From: Actinomycetota bacterium
GTDB taxonomy: Bacteria; Actinomycetota; Thermoleophilia; Solirubrobacterales; Thermoleophilaceae
Assembly: GCA_005885165.1 (NCBI GenBank)
Contig: VAXR01000048.1
Span: forward strand, 1 to 29,353
Direction of reading: 5' to 3'
Length of the DNA: 29,353 nt
In this document: positions 7,714 to 15,049 of the stretch, piece by piece
How positions within the stretch are numbered: the first letter of the stretch is position 1
Layout of the letters: each line of letters starts with the position of its first letter
Notes under the pieces: model-generated
The model's input: only the letters and a program-made list of their open reading frames with translations
What the model was told of the DNA's origin: nothing
The model's database searches: none
Position numbers and translations under genes: made by a program

Positions 7714-8463
7714 CTAGCTCCCGGTCGGGCCGAAGCGCTCGGTCTTGATCTGGCTCGGGGTTTGTCCATTCTGCACGAGGCCCTCGGCCGCAGCCTCGAC
7801 GAACCCGCTCGGCCCGCAGATGTACATGCGCGAATGCTCCTGCGGCAGCCAAGCGACCTCATCGAGCAGGTCGCGGTCGACCCGCCCGCGATGGCCTGGC
7901 CAGTCGTCCGGCCACTCCCGCGTCAAGGCGATGCGAACGTCGGCCTGATCGTCGCCGTCGAACCGCGAGAGCTCCTCGCGGTAGATGACGTCGTCCAGCG
8001 AACGCGCGGAGTGGAGCACGCGCACCGCCACCGGGCGGTCGCCCGCCTGCCAGTGGCGGAGCATCGCCCGCAGGGGCACGATGCCGGAGCCGCCGCTCAC
8101 GAGCAGCAGCGGCCCGACCAGAGACGCGTCCCACACGAAGTAGCCGCCGATCGGTCCCCGCAGCTCGAGCTCGTCACCGGCCCGCACGACGTCGCACAGG
8201 TAGGGCGACACCTCGCCGTCCTCCAGCCGCTCGATCGTGAGAAGCAGGTGCCCCTCCTCGGGAGCGGATGCGATCGAGTAGCTGCGCTGCGCCTGATAGC
8301 CGTCCTCAGCGGTGAGGCGCACGTCGACGTGCTGCCCCGCGAGGTGACCCGGCCAGTCGGGGAGCTCCAGCGCCAGGTTCTTCGCGCGCGCCGTCTCCTC
8401 GATCACCTCGACCACGCGACCGAGCTGCCAGGTCAGTCTCCCTGGTAGCGCTGCTCGAGCCAC
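7714..8463 (-). CDS. Ferredoxin-NADP reductase-like FAD/NAD(P)-binding oxidoreductase
   Basis: This flavoprotein of about 249 residues has an N-terminal FAD-binding barrel with QRSYSIAS (flavin-binding RxYS motif) after GHLAGQHVDVRL. The C-terminal nucleotide-binding domain has GGSGIVPLRAML (pyrophosphate loop) and MYICGPSGFVEAA (CGP motif near the nicotinamide site). There is no 2Fe-2S domain, so it should pass electrons between NAD(P)H and a separate partner, probably the molybdoenzyme upstream. The start is uncertain: GTG 8463 gives a 31-nt overlap with the upstream gene, CTG 8436 overlaps its stop as CTGA and matches the usual family N-terminus, and GTG 8415 would clip the first strand. 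Confidence 0.88.
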   Translation of the reverse strand: MARAALPGRLTWQLGRVVEVIEETARAKNLALELPDWPGHLAGQHVDVRLTAEDGYQAQRSYSIASAPEEGHLLLTIERLEDGEVSPYLCDVVRAGDELELRGPIGGYFVWDASLVGPLLLVSGGSGIVPLRAMLRHWQAGDRPVAVRVLHSARSLDDVIYREELSRFDGDDQADVRIALTREWPDDWPGHRGRVDRDLLDEVAWLPQEHSRMYICGPSGFVEAAAEGLVQNGQTPSQIKTERFGPTGS

Positions 8464-9044
8464 GGGTCGCCCCGGTTGTGGTAGCCGTAGGTCTCCCAGA
8501 AGCCGGGCTCGTCCGAGAGGGTGAACGTGAGGCCGCGGACCCACTTCGCGCTCTTCCAGAAATAGAGATGCGGGATGAGCAAGCGCGCCGGCCCGCCGTG
8601 CTCGGGCTCGAGCGGCTCGCCGCCGTACTCGTAGGCGACCCACGCCTTGCCGCCCGTAAGGTCCTCGATCGCGAGGTTCGTCGTGTAGCCGCCGTCGCAC
8701 CAGGCGGTGACGTAGCCGGCTTCGGTCGCGACGCTTTCGAGGAGGGTGTCGACCGATACCCCTCGCCAGGTCGTGTCGAGCTTCGACCACTTGGTCACGC
8801 AATGGATGTCCATGGTCGGCGTCTCCGCCGGAAGCGCGAGGAAGTCCTCCCAGCTCCACGACACGGCTTCCTCGACCGCGCCGTCGATCGTGAAGCTCCA
8901 CTCGTCGAGAGGGGTGTGGGGCGTCGGTCCGGCTGAGAGGACCGGGAAGTCGCCGGTGAGGTACTGACCGGGCGGCACGCGCGCCGGATCGTCGACGGCG
9001 CGCCGGCGGCCGGTGAAGCCGCGAGAGATGTGATGACCAGCCAC
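8433..9044 (-). CDS. Sulfite oxidase-like molybdopterin oxidoreductase
   Basis: This 203-residue protein has the oxidoreductase molybdopterin-binding fold (SUOX/YedY type). The Mo-coordinating cysteine is Cys82 in MDIHCVTKWSKLD, followed by TTWRGVSVDTLL; C-terminal HGGPARLLIPHLYFWKSAKWVRGL is also typical. It lacks the haem and dimerisation domains of true sulfite oxidases. There is no Tat signal, so unlike MsrP/YedY it should be cytosolic. The reductase gene that follows is the likely redox partner and DUF6510 the third operon member. The physiological substrate is unknown. The start is GTG 9044, with a weak ribosome binding site (CTGGA). It is divergent from the redox fusion at 9128 across an 83-bp spacer. 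Confidence 0.9.
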   Translation of the reverse strand: MAGHHISRGFTGRRRAVDDPARVPPGQYLTGDFPVLSAGPTPHTPLDEWSFTIDGAVEEAVSWSWEDFLALPAETPTMDIHCVTKWSKLDTTWRGVSVDTLLESVATEAGYVTAWCDGGYTTNLAIEDLTGGKAWVAYEYGGEPLEPEHGGPARLLIPHLYFWKSAKWVRGLTFTLSDEPGFWETYGYHNRGDPWLEQRYQGD

Positions 9045-9060
9045 GGTTCCAGAACCGGTT
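9045..9060. promoter_or_regulatory. Overlapping short palindromes upstream of the molybdoenzyme operon
   Basis: GGTTC (9045-9049) and GAACC (9052-9056) form an inverted repeat around two bases and overlap the perfect palindrome AACCGGTT (9053-9060). The pair touches the GTG start of the molybdoenzyme, where a bound protein could block translation or early transcription. It is short and may be chance. Confidence 0.2.
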
Positions 9061-9069
9061 GCCGGCCGA

Positions 9070-9086
9070 GCTTGACAGCTTCGTCA
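9070..9086 (+). promoter_or_regulatory. Shared upstream motif, copy 2
   Basis: GCTTGACAGCTTCGTCA matches 225-241 at 16 of 17 bases and includes the perfect inverted repeat TTGAC (9072-9076) / GTCAA (9083-9087) around six bases. TTGACA at 9072-9077 could be a -35, but no convincing -10 lies 17 bp downstream. It stands 41 nt before ATG 9128, compared with 36 nt for copy 1. The dyad could also serve the divergent molybdoenzyme operon. Confidence 0.4.
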
Positions 9087-9127
9087 ATGTGCTGCATGGG
9101 CGACGCCGCGAGCAAGGAGACCAACCG

Positions 9128-10792
9128 ATGACAACGCCACTCGGGCTGGGGATGGAGGAGCCCGTCGATCGCGGCGGCGCGTTCCCCCGGCTCGACGACG
9201 AGCAGCTGGCGCGCATGCGCGCGGCGGGCGAGATGCGGTCCGTCGAACCCGGGGACGTGCTGTTCCGCGAGGGGGACGCGCACTACGACTTCTTCGTTGT
9301 CGAGTCGGGCGCGGTCGCGGTCGTCGAGGGATACGAGCGCGAGAACCGCGTCATCGCAGTTCACGGTCCGCGCCGGTTTCTCGGCGAGCTCAACCTGCTG
9401 ACCGGCTCGCCGCCGTACCTGACCGCCGTCGTGAGAGACCCCGGTGAGGTCATCCAGATGCCGGTCGAGACCCTGCGCGAGCTCGTCTCTGCGGACGAGG
9501 ACCTGAGCAACGTGATCCTGCGGGCGTACCTGGCCCGCCGGTCGATCCTGATCGATCTCGGCGCGGGCGTAAAGGTGGTCGGCTCGCGCTACTCGCGCGA
9601 CAGCCGGCGCCTGCGCGAGTTCCTCGCGCGCAACCGCATGCCGTACCACTGGATGGATCTCGAGGACGACGAGGAGGCGGACACGCTGCTCGAGGCACTC
9701 GGGCTCGAGCCGTCCGAGACGCCGGTCGTCATCTGGGGACAGGGCGTGCTGCGCAACCCGTCGAACGCGGAGCTCGGGGCGATGCTCGGCCTGGGTTCCC
9801 GGGGCGCGCCCCCGCCAATCTGCGACCTCGTGATCGTCGGCGGTGGGCCGGCCGGCCTCGCGGCGGCGCTGTACGGCGCGTCCGAGGGCCTCGACACCCA
9901 GGCGATCGACGCTGTTGCGTTCGGCGGGCAGGCGAGCACATCGGCGCGAATCGAGAACTACCTGGGCTTCCCGGCGGGGATCTCGGGGAGCGAGCTCGCC
10001 GAGCGCGCCGCACTGCAGGCGAGGAGGCTAGGAGCCCGCCTGGTCGTTCCCGCCGAGGCTGTCGGCATCGCCCAAGAGGACGGCCACTACTCGATCCGGC
10101 TGAGCGACGGGGAGGTCGTCAACGGACGCACGGTGATCGTTGCGACCGGCGCGCAGTACCGGAAGCTCGACGTGCCGGACCTCGAGCGGTTCGAGGGCGT
10201 CGGCGTCTACTACGCCGCCACCCAGGCCGAGGGGCTGATGTGCGCGGGCGACCCGGTGCTCGTGGTGGGTGGCGGCAACTCCGCCGGCCAGGCCGCGATG
10301 TTCATCTCGCAGCACGCGGTGAGCTGCCGGCTGATGATCCGGGGGGACGACCTCGGGAAGTCGATGTCGCGCTACCTGATCGACGAGATCGAGAGCCGCG
10401 AGCAGGTCGAGGTGCTGACGCGCCGGGAGGTGGTCGAGCTAAAGGGCGACGGGTCGCTCGAGGCGGTCGTCGTTCGCGAAAACGCGACCGGCGACACGAC
10501 CGAGCTGGAGGCGAAGGCCGTGTTCGTGTTCATCGGCGCCTCGCCGCACACCGACTGGCTCCAGGGTCACGTCGCGATGGACGAGCACTCCTTCCTGCTC
10601 ACCGGGCGCGACGTCCAGGGCGAGGAGCTCGCCGCGTATGGGGACGAGCGCCCGTTCTTCCTCGAGACGAGCCGGCCCGGCATCTTCGCCGTCGGCGACG
10701 TCCACTCCGGCTCGGTGAAGCGAGTGGCGTCAGCCGTTGGAGAAGGTTCGATGGCCGTCCGGCTCGTGCATCAGCGCCTCGCCGCCGCCTGA
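9128..10792 (+). CDS. Cyclic-nucleotide-fold / glutaredoxin-like / thioredoxin-reductase-like fusion flavoprotein
   Basis: This 554-residue protein has three parts. Residues about 20-130 form a CRP-type cyclic-nucleotide-binding fold (GDVLFREGD; FLGEL at 84-88). Residues about 147-222 form a glutaredoxin-like fold (VKVVGSRYSRDSRRLREFL) in which the usual CxxC is absent. Residues 232-554 form a thioredoxin-reductase-like domain with FAD motif GGGPAG (238-243), GGQA...IENYLGFP, NAD(P) motif GGGNSAG (381-387) and GIFAVGDVHSG near the end. The TrxR CxxC is replaced by AATQ (363-366), with one Cys left at 372. The phosphate-binding cassette has Leu-Thr where CRP has Arg-Ser. ATG 9128 has AAGGAGA 8 nt upstream; the frame back to 9059 crosses the upstream motif. 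The reaction is unknown and should differ from classical TrxR. Confidence 0.92.
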   Translation: MTTPLGLGMEEPVDRGGAFPRLDDEQLARMRAAGEMRSVEPGDVLFREGDAHYDFFVVESGAVAVVEGYERENRVIAVHGPRRFLGELNLLTGSPPYLTAVVRDPGEVIQMPVETLRELVSADEDLSNVILRAYLARRSILIDLGAGVKVVGSRYSRDSRRLREFLARNRMPYHWMDLEDDEEADTLLEALGLEPSETPVVIWGQGVLRNPSNAELGAMLGLGSRGAPPPICDLVIVGGGPAGLAAALYGASEGLDTQAIDAVAFGGQASTSARIENYLGFPAGISGSELAERAALQARRLGARLVVPAEAVGIAQEDGHYSIRLSDGEVVNGRTVIVATGAQYRKLDVPDLERFEGVGVYYAATQAEGLMCAGDPVLVVGGGNSAGQAAMFISQHAVSCRLMIRGDDLGKSMSRYLIDEIESREQVEVLTRREVVELKGDGSLEAVVVRENATGDTTELEAKAVFVFIGASPHTDWLQGHVAMDEHSFLLTGRDVQGEELAAYGDERPFFLETSRPGIFAVGDVHSGSVKRVASAVGEGSMAVRLVHQRLAAA

Positions 10793-10825
10793 GATGCGAA
10801 CGAGGCTCGAGTCAGTTCGCGGGCG

Positions 10826-11569
10826 CTAGCCGGCCAGCGTGCGATTCAGCAGCGCTCGGAGCTCGCGGAAGTGGCGCTCGCGCGCGGCCTCGTTGTACGC
10901 CGCGGTGTCGGCCATCGTGTATCCGTGCTGCGCTCCCTCGTAGACCTCGGAGCGGTAGCGCGCGCCCGCCTCGTCGAGGGTCCGCTCGAGCTCGGCGATC
11001 TGGTCGGCGGTCATGCTCCGATCGTTGTCGGCGAAGCCGAAGTACAGCTCGGCCTTCACGTCCGCGGCCGAGCGGTGCGGGCTGTCGGCTGCATCCGTCA
11101 CGAGGCCGCCGGCGTGGAAGCCGCCCAACGCTGCGACGCGGTCGGGATGGGCCGCGGCGATCCGCCAGCCGATTCGCGCGCCCATGCAGTATCCGGTGAT
11201 CGCGAACGGTTCAGTGGCACCGGCCGCCGCGAGGTAGTCGAGATAGGCGGCGCCGTCGGCGGCGATCCGCTCCGTCGTGAGTTGCTCGATCAGCGGCCGC
11301 AACGACTGGAAGAAGCTGGTGCGCTGCTCGGGGTCGGTCAGGTCGGGGAGCGGCAGCACCGGTGAGCGCCCGGCCCGGTAAAAGACGTTCGGCGCAAGGA
11401 CCACGTAGCCGTCGGCGGCGACCCGGTCGACCATCTCGTTGATCGTCGGTCGCAACCCGTACGCGTCCATGATGAAGAGGACCCCGGGATGGGGTCCGTC
11501 GTCGGGTCGCGCCAGGTAGGCGTCGCCGACGCCGTCGGGAGTGCGAATGTCGACTTCACGACCGCTCAT
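10826..11569 (-). CDS. Dienelactone hydrolase family protein
   Basis: This 247-residue alpha/beta-hydrolase has the dienelactone hydrolase triad: nucleophile Cys128 in GYCMG, Asp181 in FADND and His215 in AQHGY. The N-terminus (VLFIMDAYGLRP) and length fit the family. Dienelactone hydrolase opens lactone rings in chlorocatechol breakdown, but most homologues are general hydrolases and no aromatic-degradation genes are nearby. It has no signal peptide and should be cytosolic. Its ATG overlaps the stop of the metallo-hydrolase gene in an ATGA arrangement, so the two are translationally coupled. It is the last gene of a PAS, metallo-hydrolase, hydrolase operon and converges with the redox fusion gene. 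Confidence 0.9.
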   Translation of the reverse strand: MSGREVDIRTPDGVGDAYLARPDDGPHPGVLFIMDAYGLRPTINEMVDRVAADGYVVLAPNVFYRAGRSPVLPLPDLTDPEQRTSFFQSLRPLIEQLTTERIAADGAAYLDYLAAAGATEPFAITGYCMGARIGWRIAAAHPDRVAALGGFHAGGLVTDAADSPHRSAADVKAELYFGFADNDRSMTADQIAELERTLDEAGARYRSEVYEGAQHGYTMADTAAYNEAARERHFRELRALLNRTLAG

Positions 11570-12408
11570 AAGTCAAACGTCTCTCCTTCGCGCGCGAGTT
11601 GGACTTCGCCTTCCACACCCAGGCGCGCGGCATCGTCCGTCGCTTGATGCGCGAGCGATTGCAGCTGCCCGTCGTCGTGGCCAGGGTCGTGGTGGAACAT
11701 GAAGAGCGCTTTGGGCCCTGATCGCCTTGCGAAGGCGAGGGCGTCGCTCAGGCTCGAGTGCCCCCAGCCTCGGCGGAACGCGTATTCGGAATCCGAGTAC
11801 TGAGAGTCGTGGATCAGCGCGGTGGCGGCGCGGGCGAGCGCGAGCCCCGATATCCAGTTCGATGGCGCCGACGACAGTGACGTGCCGAGCCCCGGCTCGT
11901 GGTCGGGCAGATAGGAGAGGGTGGCGCCCGCTTCGGCGATCCGGTAGCCAAGCGTAGGTCCGCGATGTGCGATCAGCGAAGCTCGTACCTCGAGCTCACC
12001 GAGGCGCCAGCTGCTCGACGGCGCGTCCTTGAAGGCGACATTCGCCGGAAGGTCACGGATCTCGACCGGCGAGAGCGGGCTGGACAGGAAGCGAGCCAGC
12101 CGGCTCCGCAGCGACGCCCGGCCGGGTGGCCCCCAGACGGTGACCTCGGCCTCGGGGTCGAAGAGCGGCCTGAAGAAGAGCAGGCCATGGATGTGGTCGA
12201 GATGCAGGTGGGTCAGCAGGATGTGGATCCGCTTCGCGTGACCCACGTCGCTCGCATGCAGCTCGCGGATCCCGCTCCCCGCGTCGAGTATCAACTCGGT
12301 CCCATCCTCACCGGTGACCTGAACGCACGGCGTGTTGCCCCCGACCACGGTCGTGTTGGGCCCGGGCGCAGGTATCGAGCCGCGGACGCCCCAGAAGCGG
12401 ATGCGCAT
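11566..12408 (-). CDS. Metallo-beta-lactamase-fold hydrolase
   Basis: This 280-residue MBL-fold protein begins MRIRFWGVRGSIPAPGPNT, a start typical of the PhnP/RNase Z-like branch. The metal motif is HLHLDH at residues 67-72. Further ligands are likely the His in IAHRGPTLGY, the Asp in IHDSQY and the His residues near FMFHHDPGHDD. Members of this branch hydrolyse phosphodiesters, including cyclic phosphates, but the substrate is not readable from sequence. The gene starts 4 nt after the PAS gene stop, and its own stop overlaps the next start. A class III cyclase gene lies 1.3 kb away, which makes a cyclic-nucleotide role testable but not established. Confidence 0.9.
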   Translation of the reverse strand: MRIRFWGVRGSIPAPGPNTTVVGGNTPCVQVTGEDGTELILDAGSGIRELHASDVGHAKRIHILLTHLHLDHIHGLLFFRPLFDPEAEVTVWGPPGRASLRSRLARFLSSPLSPVEIRDLPANVAFKDAPSSSWRLGELEVRASLIAHRGPTLGYRIAEAGATLSYLPDHEPGLGTSLSSAPSNWISGLALARAATALIHDSQYSDSEYAFRRGWGHSSLSDALAFARRSGPKALFMFHHDPGHDDGQLQSLAHQATDDAARLGVEGEVQLAREGETFDL

Positions 12409-12412
12409 CGAC

Positions 12413-12841
12413 CTAGCGGGCCTCGTCCGCCGGCACCGGCCAGAACACGATGATCGCCCCGTGATAGCCAGCGGGTCCCGTCAGGGGCAGCGCGCCGGCC
12501 TCGACCTCGCGCATCCCAGACTCGGTCCGGAAGAAGTAGCGGCCGTAAGCAGGCCGTGACTCGCGAACCGCGGTTGCGAGGGGGAGTCCATCGCGCGGCA
12601 GCGGGTTGCCGGCCGCGTCGAGCGGTCCGTAGCGGGCGCTCCACTCGTCGGGCTCGAGGACGCCGATCTCCTCGAACGGTGCCCCGATCTGCTCGGACGC
12701 CGCTTCGTTGAAGAAGACGATGCGGGTGTTCACGTCGACGAGCACCGCCGGCAGCGAGACGATCGAGATCAGGTTGCGCGCCAGGATCAGCTCGAGCGGC
12801 TGTTCGGCGAGTTCCTGCTCGGCGCGAGCTCGTTCGGTCAT
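12413..12841 (-). CDS. Stand-alone PAS domain protein
   Basis: This 142-residue protein is mostly one PAS domain (about residues 20-135): LISIVSLPAVLVDVNTRIVFFNEAASEQIG is the usual first strand and helix, and the C-terminal strands run through GYHGAIIVFWPV. There is no kinase, cyclase or DNA-binding output domain, so it may act as a sensor or partner for the MBL-fold hydrolase encoded 4 nt downstream. The ligand is unknown. ATG 12841 is chosen, although no good ribosome binding site is visible; ATG 12913 would add 24 residues and overlap the divergent aldo/keto reductase start. Confidence 0.8.
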   Translation of the reverse strand: MTERARAEQELAEQPLELILARNLISIVSLPAVLVDVNTRIVFFNEAASEQIGAPFEEIGVLEPDEWSARYGPLDAAGNPLPRDGLPLATAVRESRPAYGRYFFRTESGMREVEAGALPLTGPAGYHGAIIVFWPVPADEAR

Positions 12842-12896
12842 GACCAGGGGGCGATCAGCGATCTTCGCATCTTGGCCCCGTGGCGGTCGGGCGTTC

Positions 12897-12912
12897 GATA
12901 TACCGGTACGCA
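12897..12912 (+). promoter_or_regulatory. Possible -10 element for a leaderless aldo/keto reductase mRNA
   Basis: GATATA (12897-12902) lies 9 nt before ATG 12912, where a -10 would place the transcript start on or beside the start codon. There is no ribosome binding site before this ATG, which fits leaderless translation, a common mode in actinobacteria. TTGGCC (12872-12877) is a weak -35 with a 19-bp spacer. Confidence 0.3.
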
Positions 12913-13694
12913 TGGCAGAGCGGTCGCTGAGGGATGCGGCGACGGTCACGCTTGGTGAGACGCCGCTCACCCGGATCGGGCTGGGTACCAATCGCCTCAC
13001 GAACACGCCTCAGAACGTTGCGTTCGTTCAGGAGGCGGTCGCGGCAGGGGTCAACTTCATCGACACCGCGCACACCTATGCGGGCGGGCAGAGCGAGGAG
13101 ACGATCGGCGCCGCTCTCTCTCCCGTGCCCGAAGGCTGCGTGGTGGCCACAAAGGGCGGCTACCGCGACGGTCGCCCCAAGGTGCTCCGGGCGGAGATCG
13201 AGGAGAGCCTTCGCCGGCTGCGAACCGACACCATTGGTCTCTACTACCTCCACAAGCCCGATCCGGAGACCCCGCTCGAGGACAGTCTCGCCGTCATCAA
13301 CGAGAACGGGGAGCAGGGGAGGATCCGGCACGCCGGCGTCTCGAACGTGTCGGTCGAGCAGGTCGAGCGGGCGAGGCAGGTCGTCCCGATCGCCGCCGTC
13401 CAGAACCACTACAACCTCGCCGAACGCACGGACGACGACGTTGTCGACTACTGCGCCGGCAACGGCATCGTGTTCGTGCCGTACTTCCCGTTGCGAGCCG
13501 GCGTTGGGTCGACGGCGGCGGAGATCGCCGAGCGCCACGGCGCGACACCCGCCCAGATCGCGCTCGCGTGGCTGCTGCGCCGATCGCCGACCACGTTGCC
13601 GATCCCCGGCACCCTGTCGATCGAGCACCTGAAAGAGAACCTGGGTGCTCTCGAGATCGAGCTGACGGACGACGAGTTCGAGGCCCTGCGCTAG
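12912..13694 (+). CDS. Aldo/keto reductase
   Basis: This 260-residue NADPH-dependent oxidoreductase has the AKR (beta/alpha)8 fold. The catalytic tetrad is visible: Asp51 and Tyr56 in FIDTAHTYAGG, Lys81 in VATKGGY and His114 in YYLHKPDP. The cofactor-binding segment near the C-terminus reads LPIPGTLSIEHLKENLGAL. At 260 residues it is shorter than the usual 300-330, with short loops, as in several bacterial AKR subfamilies. The natural carbonyl substrate is unknown. The upstream frame to 12708 overlaps the PAS gene and looks non-coding, so ATG 12912 is chosen. The next gene starts 17 nt after its stop. Confidence 0.92.
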   Translation: MAERSLRDAATVTLGETPLTRIGLGTNRLTNTPQNVAFVQEAVAAGVNFIDTAHTYAGGQSEETIGAALSPVPEGCVVATKGGYRDGRPKVLRAEIEESLRRLRTDTIGLYYLHKPDPETPLEDSLAVINENGEQGRIRHAGVSNVSVEQVERARQVVPIAAVQNHYNLAERTDDDVVDYCAGNGIVFVPYFPLRAGVGSTAAEIAERHGATPAQIALAWLLRRSPTTLPIPGTLSIEHLKENLGALEIELTDDEFEALR

Positions 13695-13711
13695 GTCTTC
13701 CTCAACCGCCG

Positions 13712-15049
13712 ATGACGACTCCGCCCACGCAGTACGCGAAATCAGGTGACTCCTCGATCGCCTATCAGGTCGTGGGCGACGGGCCAATCGACCTGGTCCT
13801 CGTCCTCGGCTTCGCCACCCATCTCGAGCTCCAGTGGGAGATGCCTCCGATCGCTCGCTTCCTCGAGCGGATCAGCTCCTTCTCGCGCCTCATCCTTTTC
13901 GACAAGCGCGGCACCGGGCTCTCCGACCCCGTCACCGAGGTGCCGACACTCGAGCAGAGGATCGACGACGTCAGAGCGGTGATGGATGCCGCCGGGTCCA
14001 AGCGGGCGGCGCTCTTCGGGGTCTCCGAGGGCGGGCCCATGAGCGCCCTTTTCGCAGCGACTCACCCCGATCGCGTGACCGCTCTGGTGCTGCACGGCGC
14101 TATGGGACGCACCACCGAGGCGCCGGACTACCCGTGGGCTTCGCCCGCGGAGGCGCTTCGCGAATCCGCGGCCGAGTTCATCGCGCCCTACTGGGGACGA
14201 CAGCCCGAGGGGATCATGGAGCTCTTCGCCCCGAGCCTCGTGGGCGAGCCCCAAGCCCTCGAGCTCACCGCTCGTTTCGAGCGCTCGGCCGCCAGCCCGG
14301 CGATGGTCCAGCAGATCTTCGAGATGTTCCTGGACATCGACGTGCGAGCGATCCTGCCCACGATCCACGTTCCGACGCTCGTCGTCCACCGGCGCGGCGA
14401 TCGTGTCGTCAATCGGCGCGCCGGAAAGGAGCTCGCCGCCCAGATCCAGGGCGCCCGGTACGTGGAGCTTCCCGGGATCGACCATCTGCCCTGGGCAGGT
14501 GACGCGGAAGGCGTGCTCGGGGAGATCGAGGAGTTCCTTACCGGCGCGCGCTCGGCACCGGAGCCCGACCGCGTCCTGGCGACGGTGATGTTCACGGACA
14601 TCGTCGGCTCGACGGAGCGAGCGGCTCAGCTCGGTGACGCGCGCTGGCGCGAGCTCCTCTCTGCGCATCAAGCAGCAGTGCGTGGCGCGCTGACGCGGTT
14701 CCGTGGACGCGAGGTGAAGACGCTGGGTGACGGCTCCCTGGCGACGTTCGACGGCCCGGCGCGCGCGATCAGGTGCGGGCACGCGATCTCCGAGGCCGCC
14801 CGATCGTCTGGCCTGGAGGTGCGCATCGGCCTGCACTCCGGCGAGGTCGAGCTGATGGGCGATGACGTCGGCGGCATCGCGGTCCACATCGCGTCGAGGA
14901 TCGGGGCCCTCGCCGCCGCGGACGAGGTGCTCGTCTCTAGCACGGTCAAGGATCTCGTTGCCGGATCGGGGATTCGGTTCGCCGACCGGGGCACGAAGCA
15001 GCTCAAGGGGATCTCCGACGAGCGGCGGGTGTTCGCGGCCGAGCCGTGA
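13712..15049 (+). CDS. Alpha/beta-hydrolase-class III adenylate cyclase fusion
   Basis: This 445-residue signalling enzyme has two domains. Residues 1-278 form an alpha/beta-hydrolase with nucleophile Ser105 (GVSEGG), probable acid Asp230 (HRRGDRVV) and His258 (GIDHLPW). Residues 287-445 form a class III nucleotidyl cyclase with metal ligands Asp296 (FTDIVGST) and Asp340 (LGDG) and base-recognition Lys336. In the transition-state motif the usual Asn is His392 while Arg396 is present (VHIASR), which is common in this fusion type. The product is probably cAMP. There are no membrane helices. The hydrolase half could sense a small molecule or ester. ATG 13712 opens the conserved QYAKSGDSSIAYQV start; the longer frame to 13568 lies inside the reductase gene. 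Confidence 0.92.
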   Translation: MTTPPTQYAKSGDSSIAYQVVGDGPIDLVLVLGFATHLELQWEMPPIARFLERISSFSRLILFDKRGTGLSDPVTEVPTLEQRIDDVRAVMDAAGSKRAALFGVSEGGPMSALFAATHPDRVTALVLHGAMGRTTEAPDYPWASPAEALRESAAEFIAPYWGRQPEGIMELFAPSLVGEPQALELTARFERSAASPAMVQQIFEMFLDIDVRAILPTIHVPTLVVHRRGDRVVNRRAGKELAAQIQGARYVELPGIDHLPWAGDAEGVLGEIEEFLTGARSAPEPDRVLATVMFTDIVGSTERAAQLGDARWRELLSAHQAAVRGALTRFRGREVKTLGDGSLATFDGPARAIRCGHAISEAARSSGLEVRIGLHSGEVELMGDDVGGIAVHIASRIGALAAADEVLVSSTVKDLVAGSGIRFADRGTKQLKGISDERRVFAAEP

